Source: Erythrobacter sp. UBA3075
GTDB lineage: Bacteria > Pseudomonadota > Alphaproteobacteria > Sphingomonadales > Sphingomonadaceae
Length of the DNA stretch: 8,063 bases
Direction: 5' to 3'
NCBI GenBank assembly: GCA_002367375.1
Contig: DFBR01000180.1
Coordinates: 1,437-9,499 of the forward strand
Shown here: positions 1 through 6,781 of the stretch, piece by piece
Layout of the letters: every line of letters starts with the position of its first letter
Position numbering within the stretch: position 1 is the first letter of the stretch
Program-made: the position numbers and the translations under genes
Notes under the pieces: generated by a model
What the model was told of the DNA's origin: nothing
Seen by the model: the letters and a program-made list of their open reading frames with translations, nothing else
The model's database searches: none

Positions 1-107
1 CCCTGGGTGTCGGGGATCGGCAGGCTCACCGCGCGGCCATCAACAATCGGCGAGGGACCGCCGCCAGCGCTGCTGTCGAAACCCTTTCGGCTCAGGATGA
101 TTTTCAT
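1..107 (-). CDS. Nmad3-like protein, N-terminal part only (cut by window edge)
   Basis: Reading the minus strand from an ATG at 107-105 gives 35 open codons to the window edge, beginning MKIILSRKGFDSSAGGGPSP and continuing IVDGRAVSLPIPDTQ. From memory this is the characteristic start of the Nmad3 family (nucleotide modification associated domain 3): MKIILSRKGFD, then a Gly-rich turn, PSPI, DGR and SLPIPD. The domain name comes from genomic association with nucleotide or DNA modification systems; I know of no firmly established reaction. No catalytic region is visible because the rest lies outside the window. There is no signal peptide, so the product is probably cytoplasmic. The gene is divergent from putA with 89 bp between start codons, so both promoters must lie in that gap. 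No strong Shine-Dalgarno is seen, only a G-rich stretch upstream. That the frame is coding is fairly sure; the family name is likely but unchecked. Confidence 0.72.
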   Translation of the reverse strand, partial: MKIILSRKGFDSSAGGGPSPIVDGRAVSLPIPDTQ

Positions 108-196
108 TCCATGCGCTCTGCCCCAACCCCGTCCGCACGGCAATGCATCGACTTCGCTTGATTGCAGTTGAAACCATATGCGAAAGGGGCGCTCAG
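108..196. promoter_or_regulatory. Divergent intergenic region between the Nmad3-like gene and putA
   Basis: This 89-bp gap must hold the promoters of both divergent genes. I see no convincing -35/-10 pair. An AT-richer stretch at about 158-180 (TTGATT at 158-163, CATATG at 175-180) is the most promoter-like part on the plus strand, but the spacing of those two is only 11 bp, so they do not form a standard promoter. No inverted repeat typical of a PutR or PutA operator was found. Confidence 0.3.
182..189 (+). promoter_or_regulatory. putA ribosome binding site (fixes the start at 197)
   Basis: GAAAGGGG lies 7 nt before the ATG at 197. The in-frame ATG at 143 has no such site and would add 18 residues of no recognisable family character, so 197 is chosen. 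The surrounding 20 bases (180-199) recur almost exactly at the start of the TPR gene on the other strand. Confidence 0.7.
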
Positions 197-3100
197 ATGA
201 CTATTGATCGACTCGCACTCCGCCACGCCTATCGCGTGGAAGAAGAGACCTGCATCGCTGAACGGCTGGAGCAGGCCGCGCCCGTTTCCGCGCTGCACGC
301 CGATGCCGCCGCCTACGCCACGCAGCTGATCGAAGGCGCGCGCAAACGCACCAGCAAGGGGCTCGACGCGTTCCTCGCCACCTATGGCCTCAACACGGAG
401 GAAGGCATCGCGCTGATGTGTCTGGCCGAGGCATTGCTGCGCATTCCCGACCAGCAGACCGCCGATGCGCTGATCCGGGACAAGCTCGCCAATGTCGATT
501 GGGCGGACCATCTGGGCACAAGCAAATCGGTGTTCGTCAACGCCGCCACTTTCTCGCTAATGCTGACAGGTGAAGTCCTGCGCGGCGGTGTCCGCAGCGA
601 AGCGGGCCTTGCCAATACCGTGCGCCGCACGACCGGGCGGTTGGGCGAGCCGGTGATCCGGCAGGCGGTGCAGCAGGCGATGAAGATCCTCGGCGGACAA
701 TTCGTCTACGCCCGCACCATTGATGAAGCGATGAAGCGCGCCGAGCCGGAGCGCAAGAAGCGCCTCACGCACAGTTTCGACATGCTCGGCGAAGCGGCGA
801 TGACCTTTGACGATGCCGAGGGATATGCCCGCGCCTATTGGAATGCGATCGAACGGTTGGCGAAGGAACCCGGCGGCGTGCATGGCGGCCCGGGCATTTC
901 GGTCAAGCTGTCCGCGCTTTACCCCAAATATGATTTCCTCCACGCCGCTGCCGCGCGCCGCGCGATTGTGCCGGTGCTGCGCGAATTGGCCGAGCAGGCA
1001 CGCGAGGCTGATATCCACTTCACCGTCGATGCCGAAGAGGCCGAGCGGCTTGAACTGAGCATGGACATCATCGAGGCGCTGCTGGCCGACGATACGCTGT
1101 TCACCAAGGCTGATGGCAGCCAGTGGGACGGTTTCGGCCTTGCCATTCAGGGCTATCAAAAACGCGCCGTGGAACTGTGCCGCTGGACCGCGCGCGCCGC
1201 CCGCAAACATGATCGCAAGCTGTTCGTGCGGCTGGTCAAAGGCGCCTATTGGGATGCCGAAATCAAGCTAAGCCAGGTGGGCGGGCATGATGATTATCCG
1301 GTCTTCACCCGCAAGATCGCCACCGACGTGTCCTACCTCGCCTGCGCACGTGAATTGCTGAAAGCGGACGATTGCATCTATCCCGCCTTCGCCACCCACA
1401 ATGCCTACACTATCGGCGCGATCAAGGCGCTGGCGGGTAACATGGCCTCAAGTAGCGGAGTGGTAGGCCAGAAAAATGGCGTTGCAGGATACGAGTTTCA
1501 ACGCCTCCACGGCATGGGTGAGGAGGTGTATGACACGCTCGCCGAGTTGGAAGGCGAGGGCCGCACCACGGTGCGCATTTACGCGCCGGTTGGCGGACAC
1601 AAGGAACTTCTCGCCTATCTCGTGCGCCGCCTGCTGGAAAACGGCGCGAATTCCAGCTTCGTCAACCGCATGGCTGATGCCGATGTGCCGGTGGCAGACA
1701 TGGTGACCGATCCGGTCGCAGAACTGGCGGACATGGCTCCGCGCCGTAATCCGACTATTCCGCTGCCTGCGCATATCTACCCCAATCGCCGCAATTCGGC
1801 TGGCGTCGATCTGGCCGATCCGCTGATGCTGGCACCGCTGGAGAAAGAGCTGGAGCATTGGCGGAAGGACGATCCGGTCGCCAAATCCACGCTGCGCGCT
1901 GAACGTGACCGCGCGCGCCACCCGGTGCATTCGCCATTCTCAGGCCGCGTTGTCGGGCAAGTCGTTCCGGCCACTCCAAAGGACATCGATCTCGCCATCG
2001 CCCGCGCAGTTGCAGCACAGCCGACATGGGATGCGATGGGCGGGGAAGCCCGCGCGGATCTGCTAATCGCCGCGTCGGACCTGCTCGAAGAAAACACTCC
2101 GCGCCTGCTCGATCTGTGTGAGCGTGAAGCGGGCAAGTCGCTGCCCGATGCCGTGCTTGAAGTGCGCGAGGCGGTCGATTTCCTGCGCTATTATGCTTGC
2201 GAAGCGCGAATGCTGTTCGGCGCGCCGCAGCCGCTTCCTGGCCCTACGGGTGAGACGAATTTGCTGCGCCTGCACGGGCGCGGCGTCATCGCCACCATCA
2301 GCCCGTGGAATTTCCCACTGGCGATTTTCATGGGGCCGACCGCTGCTGCGCTGGCCGCTGGCAATAGCGTGCTCGCCAAACCTGCCGAGCAAACCCCGCT
2401 GATCGCTGCGCTCGCCATTGATCTGTGCCATCAGGCGGGCATCCCCAAGGACGTGCTGCAATTAGTGCCCGGAGACGGCAGCGTGGGTGCCGCGATTACA
2501 TCGGACCCGCGTATTGCAGGCGTGGCCTTCACCGGATCGACCGGCACTGCGCAGAAGATCAACCGCACGCTGGCAGAGCGCGACGGGCTGATTGGCATTC
2601 TGATCGCCGAAACCGGCGGGCAGAATGCGATGATCGTCGATTCCAGCGCTCTGCCCGAACAGGTTACGCGCGACGTGATCGCAGGCGCATTCCAGAGCGC
2701 GGGGCAGCGCTGCTCGGCGCTGCGCGTGCTCTATCTGCAAGACGATGTCGCCGATTCCATGCTTACCATGATCAAGGGCGCGTTTCAGGCGCTGGTGGTG
2801 GGCGATCCGATGGATCTGGCGACCGATGTCGGCCCGGTGATCGATGAAGAGGCCAAGACCAAGCTGGAGGCGCATGTCGCCGAAATGCTCAGCGCTGGCT
2901 TCCCGGTCACGCGCTTGCCGTTGCCAGAACAGTGTGCGGATGGCCATTTTGTCGCACCGACCATCATCGAAGTCGGCTCGATCCTCGATATCGATGAGGA
3001 GCAATTCGGCCCTGTCCTGCACGTGGTCCGCTATCCGGTTGGCACGATGCGGCAGGTGATCGACGATATCAACGCGACCGGATACGGGCTGACGCTGGGC

Positions 3101-3346
3101 CTGCACAGCCGCATCGCCGAGACCCGCGAGTTTGTCGAAGCCCACGCCCGCGTCGGCAATTTCTACGTCAACCGCAATCAGATCGGCGCAGTAGTCGGCA
3201 GCCAGCCCTTCGGCGGTGAAGGGCTGTCAGGCACCGGCCCCAAAGCGGGCGGCCCGCACTATGTGACGCGGTTTGCCACCGAACGCGTAACGACAATCGA
3301 CACCACGGCGGCAGGCGGCAATGCGAGCTTGTTGGCTGGGAGTTAA
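197..3346 (+). CDS. putA: Bifunctional proline dehydrogenase / L-glutamate gamma-semialdehyde dehydrogenase
   Basis: PutA oxidises proline with FAD to pyrroline-5-carboxylate, passing electrons to the quinone pool, then oxidises the hydrolysed semialdehyde with NAD+ to glutamate. From the start at 197 it has 1,049 residues. The proline dehydrogenase part shows SFDMLGEAAMTF, GISVKLSALYPKYDF (K237), RLVKGAYWD (345-353), FATHNAY and the RRLLENGANSSF segment (R477/R478, substrate-binding arginines in the family). The aldehyde dehydrogenase part shows TISPWNFP (N705), ETGGQN (E805), GQRCSA (catalytic C839), EEQFGPV and PFGGEGLSGTGPKAGG; N-E-C spacing (100 and 34 residues) is canonical for the superfamily. 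There is no N-terminal ribbon-helix-helix and no long C-terminal domain, so it is the short type-A form (about 1,000 residues) rather than the roughly 1,320-residue autorepressor of E. coli. It should act at the inner face of the membrane. A separate regulator must control it; none is seen in the window. No lesion is visible. Confidence 0.97.
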   Translation: MTIDRLALRHAYRVEEETCIAERLEQAAPVSALHADAAAYATQLIEGARKRTSKGLDAFLATYGLNTEEGIALMCLAEALLRIPDQQTADALIRDKLANVDWADHLGTSKSVFVNAATFSLMLTGEVLRGGVRSEAGLANTVRRTTGRLGEPVIRQAVQQAMKILGGQFVYARTIDEAMKRAEPERKKRLTHSFDMLGEAAMTFDDAEGYARAYWNAIERLAKEPGGVHGGPGISVKLSALYPKYDFLHAAAARRAIVPVLRELAEQAREADIHFTVDAEEAERLELSMDIIEALLADDTLFTKADGSQWDGFGLAIQGYQKRAVELCRWTARAARKHDRKLFVRLVKGAYWDAEIKLSQVGGHDDYPVFTRKIATDVSYLACARELLKADDCIYPAFATHNAYTIGAIKALAGNMASSSGVVGQKNGVAGYEFQRLHGMGEEVYDTLAELEGEGRTTVRIYAPVGGHKELLAYLVRRLLENGANSSFVNRMADADVPVADMVTDPVAELADMAPRRNPTIPLPAHIYPNRRNSAGVDLADPLMLAPLEKELEHWRKDDPVAKSTLRAERDRARHPVHSPFSGRVVGQVVPATPKDIDLAIARAVAAQPTWDAMGGEARADLLIAASDLLEENTPRLLDLCEREAGKSLPDAVLEVREAVDFLRYYACEARMLFGAPQPLPGPTGETNLLRLHGRGVIATISPWNFPLAIFMGPTAAALAAGNSVLAKPAEQTPLIAALAIDLCHQAGIPKDVLQLVPGDGSVGAAITSDPRIAGVAFTGSTGTAQKINRTLAERDGLIGILIAETGGQNAMIVDSSALPEQVTRDVIAGAFQSAGQRCSALRVLYLQDDVADSMLTMIKGAFQALVVGDPMDLATDVGPVIDEEAKTKLEAHVAEMLSAGFPVTRLPLPEQCADGHFVAPTIIEVGSILDIDEEQFGPVLHVVRYPVGTMRQVIDDINATGYGLTLGLHSRIAETREFVEAHARVGNFYVNRNQIGAVVGSQPFGGEGLSGTGPKAGGPHYVTRFATERVTTIDTTAAGGNASLLAGS

Positions 3347-3358
3347 AATCGCGCTTCT

Positions 3359-3484
3359 CTTGCCCTCGCCCGCGCAACGGAGAATTCCTTCCCCAAGGGC
3401 GTTCTCTCCGACAATTGGAATTGCGCGGCTGCCCAGGACCATGGCATGATTGAGTCACATGCCGAGGCGCAGCGGCGTGATGGG
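3359..3484 (+). pseudogene. Decayed 5' fragment of dcd (dCTP deaminase) with its upstream 36 nt
   Basis: Codons 3395-3484 align without gaps to codons 1-30 of the intact dcd (7468-7557): I count 72 of 90 identical bases and 19 of 30 identical residues. Shared pieces include LSD, W, AAAQ, GMIE and EAQRRDG; the last is a 21-base exact match (3464-3484 with 7537-7557). The start ATG has become AAG at 3395-3397, and many changes fall at first and second codon positions, as expected for a copy no longer under selection. Likeness also extends upstream through 3359-3394 against 7432-7467 (CTTGCCC, CCGCGCA, GAAT, CCC), with one small gap each way. After GGG at 3484 the match stops abruptly. The fragment starts 13 nt after the putA stop and ends just before the cyclase ribosome binding site. 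It cannot encode a deaminase because all catalytic parts are missing. Confidence 0.85.
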
Positions 3485-3502
3485 CTGGGGGGATTGCGAT
3501 AG
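3446..3502 (+). other. Possible 18-codon leader ORF inside the dcd remnant, overlapping the cyclase start
   Basis: In the remnant frame an ATG at 3446 (the old Met-18 of dcd) opens an 18-codon frame, MIESHAEAQRRDGLGGLR, ending at TAG 3500-3502. AGGA at 3435-3438 lies 7 nt before it. Its stop shares a base with the GTG start of the cyclase (TAGTG), a layout typical of translational coupling. The last five codons lie beyond the dcd likeness. Whether it is translated is unknown; it may simply be leftover sequence. Confidence 0.3.
3487..3493 (+). promoter_or_regulatory. Cyclase ribosome binding site (supports GTG start at 3502)
   Basis: GGGGGGA lies 8 nt before the GTG at 3502. It sits immediately past the end of the dcd-like repeat, so the repeat junction supplies the translation signal of the cyclase gene. 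The alternative ATG at 3544 would cut into the first membrane segment, so GTG is preferred. Confidence 0.6.
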
Positions 3503-5745
3503 TGTTTGAAAAATTGCGACGATTGCGGCGGCTTGGTCCGGAGATGGCGGGCGTCATCATCCTGCTGTTCGTGGCGCTGCTGCAATTTGCAGATTTCGCG
3601 CCGCTTGAACGCGTTCGCTGGCAAGTCTTCGATTCATATCAGATGGCTTCTCCGCGCAGCCAAGAGCGCGATGGACAGGTCGTTGTCGTCGATATTGATG
3701 AAGCATCCATAGCGCAGCTTGGGCAATGGCCCTGGCCGCGCACGGATCTTGCCAAACTGACCCGCCGGCTTGGCGAAGCGGGCGCGGTCGTGATTGCCTA
3801 CGATATTGTCTTTTCCGAACCCGACCGGACTTCGCCTGCGGTGATCGCTGAAAGATATGCCCAGATGGGTGAGGATGGCGCGCTGGGAGGAGATTTTTCC
3901 AACCTGCCCAGCCACGAAGCGCTGTTTGCGGAGGCGATTGGCAATGTCCCGGTTGTGACAGGCTTTTTTCTCGACACCGCTCAAATCGGACGCGATGTCG
4001 AGCCTGCTGCAAGCTTTACCATCAACGGCACTTTGCCAAGCGCAAATGTGCGAGAATATTCCGGTGCGCTCCTGCCGCTTCCCGAACTGGAGGAGGCATC
4101 GGCCGGGATCGGATCGGTCACCATCGATCCTGACGCGGATGGTATTGTCCGGCGTGCCAGCATGGTAGCGATCCATCGCGGCATTCTGGTGCCGACGCTG
4201 TCTCTGGAAGCTGTGAGAGTCGCACAGGATCTCGGCTCACCCAACCTGCTGGCAAGCGATGGCACAGGTCAAACGCTCTCGTCTCCGGGCGCCGCCGTAT
4301 CGGTGCGTCTTGGTGATAGTGAGATACCGGTCAACGATGCCGGAGAAATGTGGGTTCATTTCCAGCCGCCCAATTCGCTTGAACTCATTCCCGCCGCACC
4401 GATCATCACCGATGCCATGAGCGATGCCGAACTTGCCGATCAAATCGCCGGCAAGATCGTGTTCGTCGGCGGCAGCGCGCAAGGGTTGCAGGATCTTGTC
4501 GCTACGCCGGTTAGCGAGGCTCAAGTGGCCGGAGTAACCGTCCATGCAGCCGCGGCCGAACAAATCCTTTCGGGTGAATTCCTCGACCGGCCCGATTGGG
4601 CACTCGGGCTCGAACTGGTGCTGGTGCTGGTGCTTGGCGGCGGGCTGGTGCTGGTTCTTCCGCGGATCGGTGCCTTGCCCGGCGCGCTGGTTGCGGCGGT
4701 GGTGATTGCGGCGGTGATAGCGGGCAGTTGGCTGGCCTTCACGCAGCTTCGCTATCTCCTCGATCCAACCTATCCAATCGTCGCGATTGCCACGATCTAT
4801 GTGGTCCAGACAGCCGCAGTATTCTTTCGCGAAGAACAGCAGCGGCGCTATATTCACTCGGCCTTCGACCGCTATCTATCGCCCGAAATGGTGCGTCAGA
4901 TTGCCGCCAGTCCCGAAACGCTAGAGCTGGGTGGTGAAGAGCGCGACATGAGCGTGCTGATGTGCGACATTCGCGGTTTCTCGCGCATTGCGGAACGCTA
5001 CACACCAAGTCAGGTGATCGATTTCCTGATCGATTTTCTCTCGCCGATGAGCGAGATCCTGCTCGATCACAAGGCAACGCTCGACAAATATATCGGCGAT
5101 GCCATCCTGGCTTTCTGGAACGCCCCGATCGATGACCCGGATCATCACCGCAACGCGGCGCGTGCGGCGTTGCAAATGATCAAGACAACAGACGAACTCA
5201 ACGCCGCCATGGCCGATCGCCCCGGCGTGGTTTGGCCGGACGAGGTCAAGATCGGTATCGGCCTCAATTCGGGCCTGTGCTGTGTCGGCAACATGGGTTC
5301 GCGCCAGCGCCTGTCCTACACACTCATCGGCGATACGGTGAATGTCGCCGCGCGGCTGGAAGGGCTGACCAAGCAATACGGCGTGCCGATCATAGCGGGC
5401 AGCGCACTGGCCGATCAGCTGACAGGGTTCGCGCTGCTTGAAATTGACCGCGTTCGCGTGGTCGGGCGCGATGCTCCAGAAACAATCTTTGCCCTGCTCG
5501 GCGACGAGGACTTTTGCGCTCGAGCCGAGTTTGCACAGCTGTCGGCAAGCCACGCAGCCATGGTCGACGCCTACCGAAAACAGGACTGGGCTGAAGCGGA
5601 AGACCAGCTGCAGCAGGGCCGCGCGCAATATGAATTGCTAGGCATTGCAAGTTTGCACGCTCTTTACGTCGAACGGATTGCACAATTGCAGGAAAGCCCC
5701 TTGGCTGAAAGTTGGGACGGCGTTTTCCAGGCGAGCCGGAAATAG
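3502..5745 (+). CDS. CHASE2-domain membrane sensor adenylate cyclase (class III)
   Basis: The 747-aa product should sense an extracytoplasmic cue and make cAMP. A first membrane segment lies at about residues 14-30, followed by a periplasmic CHASE2 region with its hallmarks: VVVDIDEAS (D64-S69), QWPWPR (75-80) and YDIVFSEPD (100-108). Three membrane helices follow at about 367-387, 393-413 and 424-442, then a short linker with AFDRYLSPEMV and the cyclase domain. Catalytic residues are complete: metal-binding D489 (CDIRGFS) and D533 (DKYIGD), purine-selecting K529 and T607, and transition-state N614 and R618 (GDTVNVAARLE). The Lys/Thr pair points to ATP rather than GTP. The C-terminal tail (AYRKQDWAEAE... 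ending near WDGVF) is usual for this family. The start is GTG with a good Shine-Dalgarno; the leader is derived from a dcd fragment. It converges on the FecR gene with 16 bp between stop codons. The ligand is unknown. Confidence 0.95.
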   Translation: MFEKLRRLRRLGPEMAGVIILLFVALLQFADFAPLERVRWQVFDSYQMASPRSQERDGQVVVVDIDEASIAQLGQWPWPRTDLAKLTRRLGEAGAVVIAYDIVFSEPDRTSPAVIAERYAQMGEDGALGGDFSNLPSHEALFAEAIGNVPVVTGFFLDTAQIGRDVEPAASFTINGTLPSANVREYSGALLPLPELEEASAGIGSVTIDPDADGIVRRASMVAIHRGILVPTLSLEAVRVAQDLGSPNLLASDGTGQTLSSPGAAVSVRLGDSEIPVNDAGEMWVHFQPPNSLELIPAAPIITDAMSDAELADQIAGKIVFVGGSAQGLQDLVATPVSEAQVAGVTVHAAAAEQILSGEFLDRPDWALGLELVLVLVLGGGLVLVLPRIGALPGALVAAVVIAAVIAGSWLAFTQLRYLLDPTYPIVAIATIYVVQTAAVFFREEQQRRYIHSAFDRYLSPEMVRQIAASPETLELGGEERDMSVLMCDIRGFSRIAERYTPSQVIDFLIDFLSPMSEILLDHKATLDKYIGDAILAFWNAPIDDPDHHRNAARAALQMIKTTDELNAAMADRPGVVWPDEVKIGIGLNSGLCCVGNMGSRQRLSYTLIGDTVNVAARLEGLTKQYGVPIIAGSALADQLTGFALLEIDRVRVVGRDAPETIFALLGDEDFCARAEFAQLSASHAAMVDAYRKQDWAEAEDQLQQGRAQYELLGIASLHALYVERIAQLQESPLAESWDGVFQASRK
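4615..4632 (+). repeat. Three tandem CTGGTG hexamers in the cyclase gene
   Basis: Three exact CTGGTG units code for Leu-Val repeats in the first of the three membrane helices after CHASE2; a related CTGGTGCTGGTT copy follows after a Gly-Gly-Gly turn. Unit length is a multiple of three, so gain or loss of a unit would alter helix length without a frameshift. Confidence 0.6.
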
Positions 5746-5747
5746 TC

Positions 5748-5761
5748 CCAAGCCCGCTTGG
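5748..5761. terminator. Hairpin between convergent stop codons, possible two-way terminator
   Basis: CCAAGC-CC-GCTTGG is a perfect 6-bp inverted repeat that fills the gap between the cyclase stop (5743-5745) and the FecR stop (5764-5762). With a realistic 4-nt loop the stem is 5 bp. No T-run follows on either strand, so it is weak as an intrinsic terminator, although its position fits. Confidence 0.4.
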
Positions 5762-6778
5762 TCAGTCGATTCTTGGCCTCGTTGCTGGCGGCGTTTCCGC
5801 TGTGTCATCGGTCGATTGTTGTGGCGGTTGTTCGGCCGTTCCTGGCACATTGTCTTGCGGATACTGCGGTTGGCGTGGCGGAACGTCTGCAGTCGGCGGA
5901 CCATTGGGCTGATCCGGATTGTCGACGGTGACCTGACCGGGACCCTCATCGCCCCCATCAGCCAGCAGAAGGCCGACAGCCACTGCTCCAACTGCGATCG
6001 GGATCAGCGCTTCGAGCAATCCGCCACCGCTGTTCGCGCGGGCGACTTCGGGCGCGAGCTCCTCCTGCACATCGGCCAGGCCAGCATCCGACATGCGGAA
6101 GGGGCCGATCGGCGGCGAACCATTGAAGGGGATGTAAGACGCCTGGCCCGGTTCGCTGAGAACTACTGTGACACCCGCAGCCTCGACCTCGACCAGTCCA
6201 AGTGTCAGCCCCCCGCCGGTGTTCGCACCCGGGCCGCGCAGAATGACCAGCGTCGCCTCGTCATCGTCACTGCGCATGCCGCCAACGGCATCTTCATCCT
6301 CGGCGATATCCTCGGCATCCTCGCCGACCAGCACGTCGAGCGCAGTTCCGCGGATACCAATCCGGCCCGCAGGTGTGCGGATATTGGTGTCGTTTCCGTC
6401 ACTTTGTCTGCCGGACAGGTAGCGCAAAGCGCCCCTGAGGAATGTTACCACTGTGGAGCTGTCCGCATCGGGATCATAGACATGCCGGTCGATCCGCACG
6501 CTCGAGCGTGCGCCGATACCGTATGATGAGCGGTCCAGCAGCAAGATCTGCAATTGTGAACGGCGCTCGGTTTCGATCAGATCGCCCCACGCAATCCTGT
6601 CCCGGCGGCGTATTTCGCGCGGGCGACGCAAAGTGTCGTTATCCAGCGTGACTTCGCCCACGACAGCAGATGCATTCCCAACTTCGGTTCGCTGGGCATG
6701 GGCCGGGGCAGCCAGCAGGCCTGTTGCAAGCATGGTGCCGCAAGCAAGCGCGACAAACTGGCGTTTGGTGTTGCGCAT
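5762..6778 (-). CDS. Exported FecR-domain protein with C-terminal membrane segment
   Basis: The 338-aa product has a signal peptide with probable cleavage after A28 (PAHA|Q). A FecR domain spans about residues 38-150: a Gly-Glu-Val opening, LLLDRSSYGIGARSSVRIDR (80-99), VYDPD, FLRGALRYLSG (113-123) and TPAGRIGIRGTALDV (135-149), the family's most typical stretch. An acidic segment rich in Asp and Glu follows (153-174), then more beta-like sequence, a hydrophobic segment at about 254-272, and a Pro/Gln/Asp-rich tail to 338. It is probably periplasmic and anchored by the hydrophobic segment, which would put the tail in the cytoplasm (inference). Classic FecR proteins regulate a FecI sigma factor and have a short cytoplasmic N-terminus; this one has a signal peptide instead and no sigma gene nearby. 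It is the second gene of an operon, starting 3 bp after the TPR gene, and converges on the cyclase. It may modulate CHASE2 signalling, but no direct evidence is visible. Confidence 0.9.
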   Translation of the reverse strand: MRNTKRQFVALACGTMLATGLLAAPAHAQRTEVGNASAVVGEVTLDNDTLRRPREIRRRDRIAWGDLIETERRSQLQILLLDRSSYGIGARSSVRIDRHVYDPDADSSTVVTFLRGALRYLSGRQSDGNDTNIRTPAGRIGIRGTALDVLVGEDAEDIAEDEDAVGGMRSDDDEATLVILRGPGANTGGGLTLGLVEVEAAGVTVVLSEPGQASYIPFNGSPPIGPFRMSDAGLADVQEELAPEVARANSGGGLLEALIPIAVGAVAVGLLLADGGDEGPGQVTVDNPDQPNGPPTADVPPRQPQYPQDNVPGTAEQPPQQSTDDTAETPPATRPRID

Positions 6779-6781
6779 GGC

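Noticed and set aside
143..196. Upstream ATG at 143 as the putA start, adding 18 residues
   Set aside because: No ribosome binding site before 143, the added residues look non-coding, and ATG 197 has GAAAGGGG at ideal spacing.
2462..3145. Long minus-strand ORFs within putA (also 557-1210 and 2063-2461)
   Set aside because: They lie opposite highly conserved dehydrogenase motifs and show no domain or start signal of their own.
4615..4660. Hexamer repeats in the cyclase gene as a phase-variation switch
   Set aside because: Only three exact units and a unit length divisible by three; slippage would not switch the frame, and Leu-Val repeats are ordinary in membrane helices.
4921..5628. A 235-codon minus-strand ORF within the cyclase domain
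   Set aside because: It is antisense to the catalytic domain with all active-site residues present; the composition is shadow-like.
5645..6526. A 293-codon plus-strand ORF over the end of the cyclase and most of the FecR gene
   Set aside because: It is antisense to a FecR gene with a signal peptide and clear domain motifs; its translation is rich in Arg, Cys and His with no family features, as usual for the shadow of a GC-rich gene.
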